The translations under genes and the position numbers were made by a program. A stretch of 64,000 bases of DNA, taken from assembly GCF_003594875.1 (NCBI RefSeq), contig NZ_QZEY01000001.1, positions 1,020,279 through 1,084,278 on the forward strand, written 5' to 3'. Of the stretch, positions 1 through 8,683 are shown in pieces. Below the pieces are notes generated by a model. The model was not told the DNA's origin, ran no database searches, and worked only from the letters and a program-made list of their open reading frames with translations. This DNA is from Bailinhaonella thermotolerans. Lineage in GTDB: Bacteria > Actinomycetota > Actinomycetes > Streptosporangiales > Streptosporangiaceae. Within the stretch, counting starts at the first letter, position 1. Each line of letters begins with the position of its first letter.

Positions 1-190
1 GCGGCTCGTGGCACAGGAGCCGGCGGATCACATCGATCTCGGGGGCCCGGGCGGCGAGCCGGCGCTCGGCCACCGTGGCGCCGGGGATGGGCGGCGCCCC
101 GGCGACCACGATCCGGAACGGCTCGCCGCCGGTGTGGTAGTCCACGGTGCTGATCACCGGGACGCCCCCGGCGCCGGGAGGGACGCTCAT
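1..190 (-). CDS. Proline racemase / hydroxyproline epimerase-dehydratase family protein (5' part only, runs off left edge)
   Basis: Only the first 63 codons are inside the window. They begin MSVPPGAGGVPVIS and contain TVDYHTGGEPFRIV, the N-terminal signature of the proline racemase family (proline racemase, 4-hydroxyproline 2-epimerase, trans-3-hydroxyproline dehydratase). The ATG overlaps the TGA of the preceding livF-like gene (ATGA), so it is the next cistron of the same operon. The Cys/Ser/Thr residues that separate racemases from dehydratases lie outside the window. A full epimerase is already encoded at 4916-5917, so this is a second paralogue, perhaps for 3-hydroxyproline or proline. 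Family is secure; exact reaction is not. Confidence 0.8.
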   Translation of the reverse strand, partial: MSVPPGAGGVPVISTVDYHTGGEPFRIVVAGAPPIPGATVAERRLAARAPEIDVIRRLLCHEP

Positions 191-888
191 CCGAGGTACG
201 CCTCCACGACGCGCGGGTCCGCGCGAAGGTCCCCGGCCGGGCCGTCCAGGGATCCCTCCCCGCTCTCGATCACGTAGCCGCGGTGCGCGATCCGCAGCGC
301 CGCCCGCGCGTTCTGCTCGACGAGCAGGACGGCGGTGCCCTCGGCGTTGATGTCGGCGATCAGGCGCATCACGGCGGCGACCACCAGCGGGGCCAGCCCC
401 ATCGAGGGCTCGTCGAGCAGCAGCAGCCGGGGGCCGGCGACGAGGCCCCGCCCGATGGCGAGCATCTGCTGCTCGCCGCCGGACAGGGTGCCGCCGTGCT
501 GGTCGCGGCGCTCGGCGAGCCTGGGCAGCAGCTCGTAGACGCGCTCCACCCGGGACCGCAGCACCGACTGGTCCCGGACCAGGTACCCGCCGAGCTGCAG
601 GTTCTCGTGCACGGTGAGCGTGCTGAAGATCCGCCGCCCCTCGGGCACGTGGACCAGCCCGGCCGCGACGATGTCCGGGGGGCTCGCCCGGGTGATGTCG
701 CGCCCGTCGAACCGGATCGTCCCGGCGCTCGGCCGGACCAGCCCGGAGATCGCCGACAGCGTCGTGGTCTTGCCCGCGCCGTTGTTGCCGAGGAGCGCGA
801 CGATCTCGCCCTCGCCGACGGTCAGGGACATGCCGCGCAGCGCGTGGACCCCGCCGTAGTGCACGTCAAGCCCGGAGACCTCAAGCAC
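187..888 (-). CDS. livF: Branched-chain amino acid-type ABC transporter ATP-binding protein (LivF-like)
   Basis: A 233-residue ABC ATPase of the usual LivF size. It has Walker A GNNGAGKTT (about residues 34-42), signature LSGGEQQ and Walker B LLLLDEPSMGLAP. The reading frame stays open far upstream, but the GTG at 888 is preferred: GAGGGG lies just upstream and the product then begins VLEVSGLDVHYGG as in LivF proteins. It lies 38 bases after livG and its TGA overlaps the next ATG. It should energise import together with LivG and the two permeases encoded upstream. The setting in a hydroxyproline catabolic operon suggests that the imported substrate is hydroxyproline or a related compound, which is inference. 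Confidence 0.93.
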   Translation of the reverse strand: MLEVSGLDVHYGGVHALRGMSLTVGEGEIVALLGNNGAGKTTTLSAISGLVRPSAGTIRFDGRDITRASPPDIVAAGLVHVPEGRRIFSTLTVHENLQLGGYLVRDQSVLRSRVERVYELLPRLAERRDQHGGTLSGGEQQMLAIGRGLVAGPRLLLLDEPSMGLAPLVVAAVMRLIADINAEGTAVLLVEQNARAALRIAHRGYVIESGEGSLDGPAGDLRADPRVVEAYLG

Positions 889-926
889 GGCTCGTCCCCT
901 CGCCCATGGCCTCTCCTTTCCCGCGC

Positions 927-1727
927 TCACCCATGGCCGTCCCCGATGATCTCGGCGATCTCGGAGTCCTCCGCGTCGCGGCCGAGGTACGCCTCGATCA
1001 CCTGCGGGTCCCGCCGCACCTGCTCGGGGGGCCCGTCGGCGATCTCGCGGCCGAAGTTGAGCACGACCACGCGTTCGGACACCTCCATGACCAGGCCCAT
1101 GTCGTGCTCGATGAGCGCGATGGAGATCCCGAGTTCCCGGATGCGCCGGATCAGGTCCGTCATCTCGGCCTTCTCCGAGTGGTTGAGCCCGGCGGCCGGC
1201 TCGTCGAGCAGCAGCAGCGACGGCCGGCGCGCCAGCGCCCGCGCGATCTCCACGCGCCGCTGCTCGCCGTACGGCAGGGCGCGGGCGGGGCCGGCGCGGT
1301 CGCCCCGCAGCCCGACGAAGTCGAGCCAGCGGTGCGCCTCGTCGGTCACCTCGTTCTCGGTACGGCGGAAGCGGGGCGTGTGCAGCAGGGCGTCGATCGC
1401 CCGCTGCCGGGACCACAGGTGGGTCCCGGCGCGCACGTTGTCCAGCACCGACAGCTCGCCGAACAGCCGCAGGTTCTGGAACGTGCGCGCCACGCCCATC
1501 GCCGCGATCTGCTCGGGCCGCCGCCCGGAGACGTCCTGGCCGTCCAGCAGGATCCGCCCGGCCGTGGGCCGGTAGAAGCCGGTGACGCAGTTGAACGCCG
1601 AGGTCTTGCCCGCGCCGTTCGGCCCGATCACCGACACGATCTCGTTCTCGCCGACCCCGAAGCTCAGGCCGTCGATCGCCAGCAGCCCGCCGAACGACAG
1701 ACGCAGGTCCGCCACCTCAAGGTTCAC
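927..1727 (-). CDS. livG: Branched-chain amino acid-type ABC transporter ATP-binding protein (LivG-like)
   Basis: A 266-residue ATPase with Walker A GPNGAGKTS (about 35-43), the LivG-type signature LPYGEQRRVEIAR and Walker B LLLLDEPAAGLN, ending with the LivG-typical EAYLG region. The GTG start at 1727 overlaps the livM stop (GTGA) and has GGAGGT six bases upstream, so the in-frame extension further upstream is unlikely to be translated. It is the second ATPase of the importer. There is no DNA-binding or extra domain, and length matches the family. Confidence 0.93.
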   Translation of the reverse strand: MNLEVADLRLSFGGLLAIDGLSFGVGENEIVSVIGPNGAGKTSAFNCVTGFYRPTAGRILLDGQDVSGRRPEQIAAMGVARTFQNLRLFGELSVLDNVRAGTHLWSRQRAIDALLHTPRFRRTENEVTDEAHRWLDFVGLRGDRAGPARALPYGEQRRVEIARALARRPSLLLLDEPAAGLNHSEKAEMTDLIRRIRELGISIALIEHDMGLVMEVSERVVVLNFGREIADGPPEQVRRDPQVIEAYLGRDAEDSEIAEIIGDGHG

Positions 1728-2734
1728 GCGCGCACCTCCGGTCGCACGGCTCGGGCCGCGTCCTGCGGCGTCTCCCGGGAACGGGCCGGCCACAGCCCCT
1801 GCGGGCGGACCAGCATGACGAGGATGAGCAGCACGCCGAAGACGAAGTACTGCCAGTCCACCAGGTCGCGCAGGGCCTCGGGCAGCACGGCGAGCACGAT
1901 CGCGCCCAGCACCACGCCGGGGTTGGAGCCCATGCCGCCGAGCACGACCGCCATCAGGATCAGCGCCGAGTCCAGGAACCGGAAGCTGCCCGGCGAGACC
2001 GCCGACAGGTGGGCGCCGAACAGCACCCCGGCGAGCCCGCCCCAGACCGCGCCCGCGATGTAGGCGGCGAGCTTGACCCGGTACGGCGAGACGCCCATGG
2101 CCGCCGCGGCGTCCTCGTCCTCGCGCACGAACCGCCAGGCCCGGCCGATCCGCGACCGGCCCAGCCGCGCGGCCCCGATCACGGCCAGGGCGACGATGAC
2201 CACGGTGGCGTAGTAGAAGACCACCTTGTCCTCGCCGCCGAACAGGCCCGGGATCCCGTGGATGCCCGAGGGCCCGCCGGTGACGTCCAGGTTGTTGGCG
2301 GTGATGCGGATGATCTCGCCGAAGCCCAGCGTCACGATCGCCAGGTAGTCGCTGCGCAGCCGCAGCGTGGGCCCGCCGATCACGATCCCGGCGATCACGG
2401 TGGCGACCAGCACCACCGGCACGGTGGCCAGCAGCGGCCAGTCGAACCGGGTCGCGAGCACGCCGCTGGTGTAGGCGCCGACCGCGAAGAACGCGGCGTA
2501 TCCCAGGTCGAGCAGGCCGCAGTACCCCACGACGATGTTCAGGCCGACCGCGAGCATCACCGAGATCGCCGTGGTCGTCATGAGGTTCAGCGCGTACGGC
2601 GTGGCGTTGACGAACGGGCCGAGCAGGGCGGCGAGCAGCAGCACCGGGCCGGGCCAGCGGCTGTCGAACAGGCCGCGGGCGAACCCGCTCACCCGGTCGA
2701 GGCCGCTCGCGCCGCCGGTCCCCGGGGCGCTCAC
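1724..2734 (-). CDS. livM: Branched-chain amino acid-type ABC transporter permease (LivM-like)
   Basis: A 336-residue polytopic membrane protein with eight or more hydrophobic segments. It contains family-typical stretches such as GLNIVVGYCGLLDLGYAAFFAVGAY and the cytoplasmic coupling region RIGRAWRFVREDEDAAAAMGV, which contacts the ATPases. The C-terminus ends in VRPQGLW as in LivM proteins. The start codon GTG overlaps the stop of livH (GTGA), and its own stop overlaps livG. It forms a heterodimeric pore with LivH. Confidence 0.93.
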   Translation of the reverse strand: MSAPGTGGASGLDRVSGFARGLFDSRWPGPVLLLAALLGPFVNATPYALNLMTTTAISVMLAVGLNIVVGYCGLLDLGYAAFFAVGAYTSGVLATRFDWPLLATVPVVLVATVIAGIVIGGPTLRLRSDYLAIVTLGFGEIIRITANNLDVTGGPSGIHGIPGLFGGEDKVVFYYATVVIVALAVIGAARLGRSRIGRAWRFVREDEDAAAAMGVSPYRVKLAAYIAGAVWGGLAGVLFGAHLSAVSPGSFRFLDSALILMAVVLGGMGSNPGVVLGAIVLAVLPEALRDLVDWQYFVFGVLLILVMLVRPQGLWPARSRETPQDAARAVRPEVRA

Positions 2735-3624
2735 ACCCGCTCCGTCACGCGCTCGCCGAGCAGGCCCGTCGGCCGCACGGTCAGGAACAGGATCAGCACC
2801 CCGAAGGCGAACACGTCACGCCACTCCCCGCCGAGCCAGTACGTGCCGAACGACTCCAGCAGCCCCAGCAGCAGGCCGCCCAGCATCGTGCCGGGTATGT
2901 TGCCGATGCCGCCGATGACGGCCGCGGTGAACGCCTTGAGCCCGATCAGGAAGCCCATCAGGAAGTCGATCTTCCCGTAGTAGGCGCCGGCCATCACGCC
3001 GGCGGCGCCCGCGAGCGCCGAGCCGAGGAAGAAGGCGCGGGAGATCACCGCGTCCACGTCGATGCCCATCAGCCGCGCGGCGCGGGGGTCGAGCGCGATC
3101 GCGCGCATCGCCCGCCCCTCCCGGCTCCGGGTGACCAGCACGTTGAGCACGATCATCAGTGCCACCGCGATCAGCACCAGCACGAGCTGCTGCACGGTGA
3201 CCCGGGCCCCGAGGAGGTCCAGCGTGGTGCCGCCCAGCCGCACCGGGTAGACCCGCGGGTCCGCCCCGGCGACCAGGTGCATGCCGTACTCCAGGGCGAA
3301 CGAGGCGCCCACCGCCGTGATCAGCAGGGACAGCCTCGGGGCGCCGCGCAGCGGGCGGTAGGCCACGCGTTCCAGCGCGACGCCGGCCAGGCCGGTCGCG
3401 GCCATGGTGAGCACGAGCACGACCAGCAGCGGGAGCAGGGTCATCGACCCGAACACCCCGCCGGCCGCGCCGAGCATCGCGAACCCGGCGAACGCGCCGA
3501 GCATGTACAGGTCGCCGTGGGCGAAGTTGAGCAGCTTGATGATCCCGTAGACCATGCTGTAGCCGAGCGCCACGAGCGAGTAGAACGCGCCGACGAACAG
3601 CCCGTTCCAGATCAGTTGCGACAT
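2731..3624 (-). CDS. livH: Branched-chain amino acid-type ABC transporter permease (LivH-like)
   Basis: A 297-residue permease with about eight membrane segments. It opens with the LivH hallmark QLIWNGLFVGAFYSLVALGYSMVYGIIKLLNFAHGD-type region (residues 3-40) and has the coupling motif SREGRAMRAIALDPRAARLMGID. It starts at an ATG seven bases after the substrate-binding protein's stop without a clear Shine-Dalgarno sequence, so translation is probably coupled. It partners LivM. Confidence 0.92.
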   Translation of the reverse strand: MSQLIWNGLFVGAFYSLVALGYSMVYGIIKLLNFAHGDLYMLGAFAGFAMLGAAGGVFGSMTLLPLLVVLVLTMAATGLAGVALERVAYRPLRGAPRLSLLITAVGASFALEYGMHLVAGADPRVYPVRLGGTTLDLLGARVTVQQLVLVLIAVALMIVLNVLVTRSREGRAMRAIALDPRAARLMGIDVDAVISRAFFLGSALAGAAGVMAGAYYGKIDFLMGFLIGLKAFTAAVIGGIGNIPGTMLGGLLLGLLESFGTYWLGGEWRDVFAFGVLILFLTVRPTGLLGERVTERV

Positions 3625-3631
3625 GGGGCGC

Positions 3632-4813
3632 TCAGGCCAGCGCGTCTTCCAGGGCGAACGCGCCGCCCTTGACCGACAGGATCTGGAAGCCGCCCTTGGT
3701 CAGGGTGTGCTCCGGGGTGAACTTCAGCGGCCCGGAGAACATCTGGAACCCGTCGATCGCCTCCAGGGCCGCGATCACCTTGGCCCCGTCCGTCCCGCCG
3801 GCCTTGCCGATCGCCTCGGCGGCCAGCCGTACGGCGTCGTAGGACTGGTTGGAGTAGGGGCCGGGGTCGGACCCGAACTTGGACTTGTAGGCGGTCTTCC
3901 AGGCGTCCGCGCCCTGCAGCGTGTCGGGCGTCTGGGTCATCGTGGCGTAGACGCCCTCGGCGTCCGCCTTCCCGGCGATCTCGATCAGCTTGGGCGAGAC
4001 GGAGCCGTCCGCGACCATGATCGGGCCCTTGTACCCGGCCTGGCGGAACTGCCGGATGAGCAGGCCGCCCTCCTGGAAGTAGCCGGTCCAGTAGATGAAG
4101 TCGGGCTTCTTGGCCATCACGTTCGTGACGTTGGCGCCGTAGTCGCTCTCCTTGGCGGTGACCGCCTCCAGGATGGCCTGCTCGGGCCCGCCGGGCTCGG
4201 CGAGGTCCTTGCCGGTCTGGACGGCGATGTCCTTGGAGTAGCTGGTGTTGTCGTGCATCACCGCGACGTTCTTGGCGCCCTTCTTGGTCATGAACGCCAC
4301 GGCCGCGTCGGTCTGCTGCGTGCCCGTGCCGTTGATCAGGAAGACGTGCTTCTGGCGCTGGTCCACGAGCTCCTGCGAGTTGGCCGCAGGGATGATCATG
4401 GGAACGTTCGCCTTGCCGAAGACCGGCAGCGTGGGCAGGGTCGCGCCGGAGCAGTAGCCCCCGACCGACACGTGCACGCCCGAGCTGACCAGCTTGTTCG
4501 CCGCCGCCGTGGCGGTCTTGGGGTCGCAGGCGTCGTCCTCCGGCCGGAGTTCGAGCTTGCGGCCCAGCACGCCGCCCTTGGCGTTGATCTCGTCCACCGC
4601 GAGTTGCGCGGCGTTGGTCATGTACGGCCCGATGGCCGCCTCGCCCCCCGAGCGCGGCACGAGCATGCCGAGCACGATGGGGGACGACTTGTCCTCGGCC
4701 TTCCCGCCCTTGTCGAGCAGGCCCTGGCCGCACCCGGACAGGGCGAGCCCGGCGGCCACCGTGAGGGCCGCCAGGGGGAGCAGGCGGCGTGGTCGCCGCC
4801 CGGGTCCGGTCAC
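3632..4813 (-). CDS. livK: ABC transporter substrate-binding lipoprotein (LivK-like)
   Basis: Exported substrate-binding protein of the Leu/Ile/Val periplasmic-binding family (Peripla_BP_6). The leader RRPRRLLPLAALTVAAGLALSGC ends in a lipobox (LSGC), so the mature protein should be lipid-anchored outside the membrane. The body has the family landmarks IVLGMLVPRSGGEAAIG and AVDEINAKGGVLG. The GTG at 4813 has AGGAG four bases upstream and gives a standard 28-residue leader. An ATG at 4873 preceded by AAGGTGG is an alternative that adds 20 residues rich in Ala/Asn/Pro. The cargo is inferred from its neighbours to be hydroxyproline-like. Confidence 0.9.
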   Translation of the reverse strand: MTGPGRRPRRLLPLAALTVAAGLALSGCGQGLLDKGGKAEDKSSPIVLGMLVPRSGGEAAIGPYMTNAAQLAVDEINAKGGVLGRKLELRPEDDACDPKTATAAANKLVSSGVHVSVGGYCSGATLPTLPVFGKANVPMIIPAANSQELVDQRQKHVFLINGTGTQQTDAAVAFMTKKGAKNVAVMHDNTSYSKDIAVQTGKDLAEPGGPEQAILEAVTAKESDYGANVTNVMAKKPDFIYWTGYFQEGGLLIRQFRQAGYKGPIMVADGSVSPKLIEIAGKADAEGVYATMTQTPDTLQGADAWKTAYKSKFGSDPGPYSNQSYDAVRLAAEAIGKAGGTDGAKVIAALEAIDGFQMFSGPLKFTPEHTLTKGGFQILSVKGGAFALEDALA

Positions 4814-4915
4814 TGGACTCCTGTTGACGGGGTTCGCGTTCGCGGGGTTCGCGCTCGCGGGAAATTCGCTCATTCCCGACCCACCTTCTGACGCCGGTTC
4901 GTTCCGACGGATGAT

Positions 4916-5917
4916 CTACAGCAGGAAGCCTGAGGGGAAGGGGTCCTCAGGGTCAAGGAGGTATTGGGCTGTTCCCGTCACCCAGGCACGTCCGGTAATA
5001 TCCGGGACGACCGCGGAGAAATCTCCCACCGTCGTCTCCTCCAGGAGGCGGCCGGTGAACCGGGTTCCGAGGAACGACTCGTTCACGAAGTCCCGGTCGA
5101 GCGGCAGCTCACCCCGGGTGTGCAGTTGCGCCATCCGCGCGCTGGTGCCGGTGCCGCACGGGGACCGGTCGAACCAGCCCGGGTGGATCACCATCGCGTG
5201 CCGGGAGAGCTTGGCGTCCGATCCGGGCGCGACGAACTGGACGTGGTGGCAGCCCGAGATGCCCGGGTCGAGCGGGTGCACGGGACGGTCCGCCTCGTTC
5301 ACCGCCGCCATGATCGCCAGCCCCGCCCGCAGGATGTCGTCCTTGCGGGACCTGTCGTACGGCAGGCCCACCGCCTCGATCGGCACGATCGCGTAGAAGT
5401 TGCCGCCGTAGGCCAGGTCGTAGGTCACCTCGCCGATCCCGGGCACCTCGACCCGGGCGTCCAGGGCGACCGTGAACGACGGCACGTTGCGGATCGTCAC
5501 CGACCGCGCCGCCCCGCCGGAGACCTCCACGCGGGCCACGACCAGCCCGGCCGGGGTGTCCAGCCGGATCGTGGTCACCGGCTCGGTCACCGGCACCATG
5601 CCCGTCTCCACCAGGACGGTGGCCACCCCGATCGTGCCGTGGCCGCACATCGGCAGGCACCCGGACACCTCGACGTACAGCACGCCGTAGTCCGCGTCGG
5701 GCCGCGTGGGCGGCTGCAGGATCGCGCCGCTCATCGCCGCGTGGCCGCGCGGCTCGTACATCAGGAGCGTGCGCAGGTGGTCCATGTGGGCGATGAAGTG
5801 CTCACGCCGCTCGGCCATGGTCGCGCCGGGGATCACCCCCACCCCGCCGGTGATCACCCGGGTGGGCATGCCCTCGGTGTGGGAGTCCACGGCGTGGAAG
5901 ACGTGCCTGCTCCGCAT
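4916..5917 (-). CDS. 4-hydroxyproline 2-epimerase (proline racemase family)
   Basis: The 333-residue product matches the length of 4-hydroxyproline 2-epimerases, which interconvert trans-4-hydroxy-L-proline and cis-4-hydroxy-D-proline. Both catalytic cysteines are present: Cys91 in MCGHGTIG and Cys254 in SPCGTGTSA. Two-Cys enzymes are epimerases or racemases, whereas dehydratases lack one Cys. The N-terminus HAVDSHTEGMPTRV is typical of the epimerase branch. The ATG at 5917 follows GGAGAGGA and is preferred over an ATG 12 codons upstream. It lies between the transporter and the deaminase, the expected context for the first step of L-hydroxyproline breakdown. Confidence 0.92.
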   Translation of the reverse strand: MRSRHVFHAVDSHTEGMPTRVITGGVGVIPGATMAERREHFIAHMDHLRTLLMYEPRGHAAMSGAILQPPTRPDADYGVLYVEVSGCLPMCGHGTIGVATVLVETGMVPVTEPVTTIRLDTPAGLVVARVEVSGGAARSVTIRNVPSFTVALDARVEVPGIGEVTYDLAYGGNFYAIVPIEAVGLPYDRSRKDDILRAGLAIMAAVNEADRPVHPLDPGISGCHHVQFVAPGSDAKLSRHAMVIHPGWFDRSPCGTGTSARMAQLHTRGELPLDRDFVNESFLGTRFTGRLLEETTVGDFSAVVPDITGRAWVTGTAQYLLDPEDPFPSGFLL

Positions 5918-6022
5918 CGGCGGATCCTCTCCAATCTTCGTGCCCCGGCGCACCCGCCCGGGCCGTGGCCCGGGCCGGGCGCGCCGGCTGGTCGGTCTCT
6001 TCCGGGTACGCCTTCGGGCGCC

Positions 6023-6916
6023 TCAGCGCAACCCCTCCGCGAGCGCCTTCTCGGTGGCCGCGCGCACGGCGGCCTCCCGGTCGGCGTCCAGCGGCAGGCG
6101 CGGGGGACGGCACGGCCCGCCGTACCGTCCGGCGATGTCCATCGAGAGCTTGATGGCCTGCACGAACTCGGTCTTGGAGTCCCAGCGCAGCAGCGCGTGC
6201 AGCGACCGGTAGAGCGGCAGCGCCGCCGCGAGGTCGCCCTCGCTCGCCGCCCGGTAGAGGCGCACGCACGCCTCCGGGAGCGCGTTGGGGTAACCCGCGA
6301 TCCAGCCGCGCGCCCCGGCCACGGCCAGCTCCAGCAGCACGTCGTCCGCCCCGGCCAGCAGGTCGAGGCCGGGGGCCAGCTCGGCGAGCTCGTAGGCCCG
6401 CCGCACGTCCCCGGAGAACTCCTTGACCGCGTGGATCAGCCCTTCGCCGTGCAGCCGCGCCAGCAGCGCCGGGGTCAGGTCCACGCGCGTGTCGTGCGGG
6501 TTGTTGTAGGCCACGATGGGCAGCCCGGCCTTGGCGACCTCGGCGTAGTGCGCGACCACCGCGCGCTCGTCGGCGCGGTACGCCGTGGGCGGCAGCAGCA
6601 TCACGGCCGCCGCCCCCGCCTCGGCCGCCTGCTCGGTCCACCGCCGCGCCTCGGCCGCGCCGTACGCCGCCACGCCCGGCATCACCCGGTCACCGCCGAT
6701 CGCCGCGACCGCCGTCTCCACGACCCTGGCCCGCTCCTCGGCCGTGAGGGTCTGGAACTCCCCCAGCGACCCGTTCGGCACCACTCCGTCGCACCCGCCG
6801 GCGACCAGCCACTCCACGTGCTCGCCGTACCGGTCGAAATCCACCGACAGGTCGTCCCGCAGCGGCAGCGCGGTCGCCACCATCACACCGCGCCACGGCC
6901 TCTCACGAACGCTCAC
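6023..6916 (-). CDS. DapA/NAL-family aldolase-type enzyme, probable 1-pyrroline-4-hydroxy-2-carboxylate deaminase
   Basis: A 297-residue TIM-barrel protein of the dihydrodipicolinate synthase / N-acetylneuraminate lyase family. It carries the GxxGE-type loop NGSLGEF (residues 48-54), the catalytic Tyr137 in AYNNP and the Schiff-base Lys165 in VKEFSGD. In hydroxyproline operons this family member deaminates 1-pyrroline-4-hydroxy-2-carboxylate to 2-oxoglutarate semialdehyde, which is the role inferred here. The GTG start at 6916 has a strong GGAGG at optimal distance. The dehydrogenase expected to finish the pathway (2-oxoglutarate semialdehyde to 2-oxoglutarate) is not in the window. Confidence 0.88.
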   Translation of the reverse strand: MSVRERPWRGVMVATALPLRDDLSVDFDRYGEHVEWLVAGGCDGVVPNGSLGEFQTLTAEERARVVETAVAAIGGDRVMPGVAAYGAAEARRWTEQAAEAGAAAVMLLPPTAYRADERAVVAHYAEVAKAGLPIVAYNNPHDTRVDLTPALLARLHGEGLIHAVKEFSGDVRRAYELAELAPGLDLLAGADDVLLELAVAGARGWIAGYPNALPEACVRLYRAASEGDLAAALPLYRSLHALLRWDSKTEFVQAIKLSMDIAGRYGGPCRPPRLPLDADREAAVRAATEKALAEGLR

Positions 6917-6993
6917 AACAGCCTCCTAGGCGATCTCTGGACAATCTCCGGGCGCCCGGGACCCCTTCCGGGGCCGCCGCGCTCCCTGGTCTC

Positions 6994-8418
6994 TCACGCG
7001 CCCGCGCCGGGCCCCTCAGCCGTACGGCTCGCCGCCCGCTCCGCCCGGTCCGGGCCCGGCGCGGCGGACGCCCCGGCGGCCAGGTCGCCGAGCCGGATCG
7101 GGTGCGCGACGGGCCGCCCCGCCGGGGACGGGCCACCGGCCAGGCGGGCGACCGCGTATCCGCACATGCGGCCCTGGCACCAGCCCATCCCGGCGCGGCT
7201 GAGCAGCTTGGCCGAGCGGGCGTCCCCGGCGCCCAGCTCCACGGCCTCGCCGATCGCGGCGGCCGTGACCTCTTCGCACCGGCACACGACGGTGTCCGGC
7301 CGCAGCCCTTCGCGCCAGCCGTCCCGCACCGGGTAGGCGATCCGCAGCGCCGCCGCGAACCGGGCGAGCCGGGCGCGCCGCCGCAGGAACCGGTCCGGGA
7401 TGTACGCGTGCGCCGCGCCCAGGCCCGCGATCTCGCCCTCGGTCATCGAGAGCCGCGCCCCGCCGATGCCGGTCACCTCGCCCGCCGCGAAGACCCCCGG
7501 CACGCTCGTGCGCATCCCGGCGTCCACGGCCACGACCTCGGCGCCGTCCGGGTCCGTCCGCGTCGCGCAGCCCAGCGCGAGCGCGAGTTCGGCCTGGGGC
7601 GTGAACCCGTGCCCGACCGCGAGCGTGGCGCAGGGCACCCGCCGCTCGGTCCCGGGCACGGCCCGCCAGTCCGCGTCCACCCGGGCGAGGGTCACCGCGC
7701 TCAGCTCGCCGTCCCCGTGCGCCGCGATCACCGCGGTCCTCCCCCGGTACGGCACGCCGCGCCGGGCCAGGGCGTACGCGTACCGCGCCGCCTCGGCGAC
7801 CTTGGCCGGCGGGACCGCCGTCGCGTGCCGGGACAGGGCGTGCAGGGCGTTCGCCTCGAACACCCCGCGCACGTCAGCCCCCGCGGCGGCCAGCCCCGCG
7901 CCCACGGGCAGCAGGAACGGCCCGGTCCCGGCCACGATCACCGGCCCCGGCGGCACCACGAGCTGGCCCTTCAGCAGCGCCTGCGCCCCGCCCGCCGTCA
8001 TCACGCCCGGCAGGTCCCAGCCGGGGAACGGCGCCACCCGCTCGTGCGCCCCGGACGCGATCACCAGCCGCCGCCCGGCGACGGTCACGCGCTCCCGCTC
8101 GCCCCGCAGGCAGTGCACGGCGAACCCGGCCTCCACCGCCCACACGCGGTGGCCGCCCAGCCACTCCACCCCGGCCAGCCCGGCCACCAGCCCCCGCCAG
8201 GCACCGGCGTCGTGGACGGCGGGGCCCGCGGCGCGCCCGGCGGCGCGCGCGAGCGCCGCGGCCGGGCGGCGGAAGTACTGCCCGCCCGGCGCGGGGCCCG
8301 CGTCCACGAGCGCCACGCGGGCGCCCCGGCGCGCGGCCGCCCCCGCCGCCGCCATCCCGGCGGGCCCGCCGCCGATCACCACGACGTCGAACTCCCGGGA
8401 CGGCGGGTCATCGCGCAT
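6994..8418 (-). CDS. FAD/NAD(P)-dependent oxidoreductase with C-terminal [2Fe-2S] BFD-like domain, probable D-hydroxyproline dehydrogenase alpha subunit
   Basis: A 474-residue protein. The N-terminal FAD site is VVVIGGGPAGMAAAG (about 11-25), a second nucleotide-binding fold starts at VAGTGPFLLPVGAG, and the C-terminal BFD-type cysteine cluster is CRCEE ... GWCQGRMCG. This layout matches HcnB-type alpha subunits of multi-subunit dye-linked amino-acid dehydrogenases. The ATG is preceded by GGGAGG and overlaps the end of the small ferredoxin gene by 11 bases. With the two upstream genes it should form a membrane-linked D-hydroxyproline dehydrogenase that oxidises cis-4-hydroxy-D-proline. The assignment rests on gene order and architecture. 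Confidence 0.85.
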   Translation of the reverse strand: MRDDPPSREFDVVVIGGGPAGMAAAGAAARRGARVALVDAGPAPGGQYFRRPAAALARAAGRAAGPAVHDAGAWRGLVAGLAGVEWLGGHRVWAVEAGFAVHCLRGERERVTVAGRRLVIASGAHERVAPFPGWDLPGVMTAGGAQALLKGQLVVPPGPVIVAGTGPFLLPVGAGLAAAGADVRGVFEANALHALSRHATAVPPAKVAEAARYAYALARRGVPYRGRTAVIAAHGDGELSAVTLARVDADWRAVPGTERRVPCATLAVGHGFTPQAELALALGCATRTDPDGAEVVAVDAGMRTSVPGVFAAGEVTGIGGARLSMTEGEIAGLGAAHAYIPDRFLRRRARLARFAAALRIAYPVRDGWREGLRPDTVVCRCEEVTAAAIGEAVELGAGDARSAKLLSRAGMGWCQGRMCGYAVARLAGGPSPAGRPVAHPIRLGDLAAGASAAPGPDRAERAASRTAEGPGAGA

Positions 8419-8683
8419 CGGGGCCTCCCTGGGCCGCGGTGGGGCGGGTAAGGACGTCGCCGGGGCGGGCCTCGGTCAGGCAGGCGCGCACCGGGGGCGC
8501 GCCCCCGACGGAGACGAGGCAGTCGAAGCAGGAGCCGATGCCGCAGAAGAGGCCGCGGGGCCGCCCGCCGCGCCGGGTGTCGCGCCAGGAGCGGATCCCG
8601 GCCGACAGCAGCGCGGCGGCCAGGCTCTGGCCGGGGAGGGCGCGGACGGGCCGCCCCTCGAAGGTGATCTCGAACGGCGTCAC
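8408..8683 (-). CDS. (2Fe-2S)-binding small subunit, probable D-hydroxyproline dehydrogenase gamma subunit
   Basis: A 91-residue ferredoxin-like protein (Fer2_4 / HcnA type). It has the cluster motif CGIGSCFDC at residues 47-55 and a further Cys at 68 in VRACLTEARPGD. The GTG start overlaps the stop codon of the upstream FAD subunit (GTGA), and its end overlaps the alpha-subunit start, so all three subunits are translationally coupled, as expected for equimolar subunits. It is easily missed because much longer non-coding frames cover it. Confidence 0.88.
   Translation of the reverse strand: MTPFEITFEGRPVRALPGQSLAAALLSAGIRSWRDTRRGGRPRGLFCGIGSCFDCLVSVGGAPPVRACLTEARPGDVLTRPTAAQGGPDAR

Noticed and set aside
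187..1416. A 409-residue ABC protein with a long N-terminal extension
   Set aside because: The extra part is antisense-like Arg/Ala sequence lying inside livG; the LivF protein starts at the GTG at 888.
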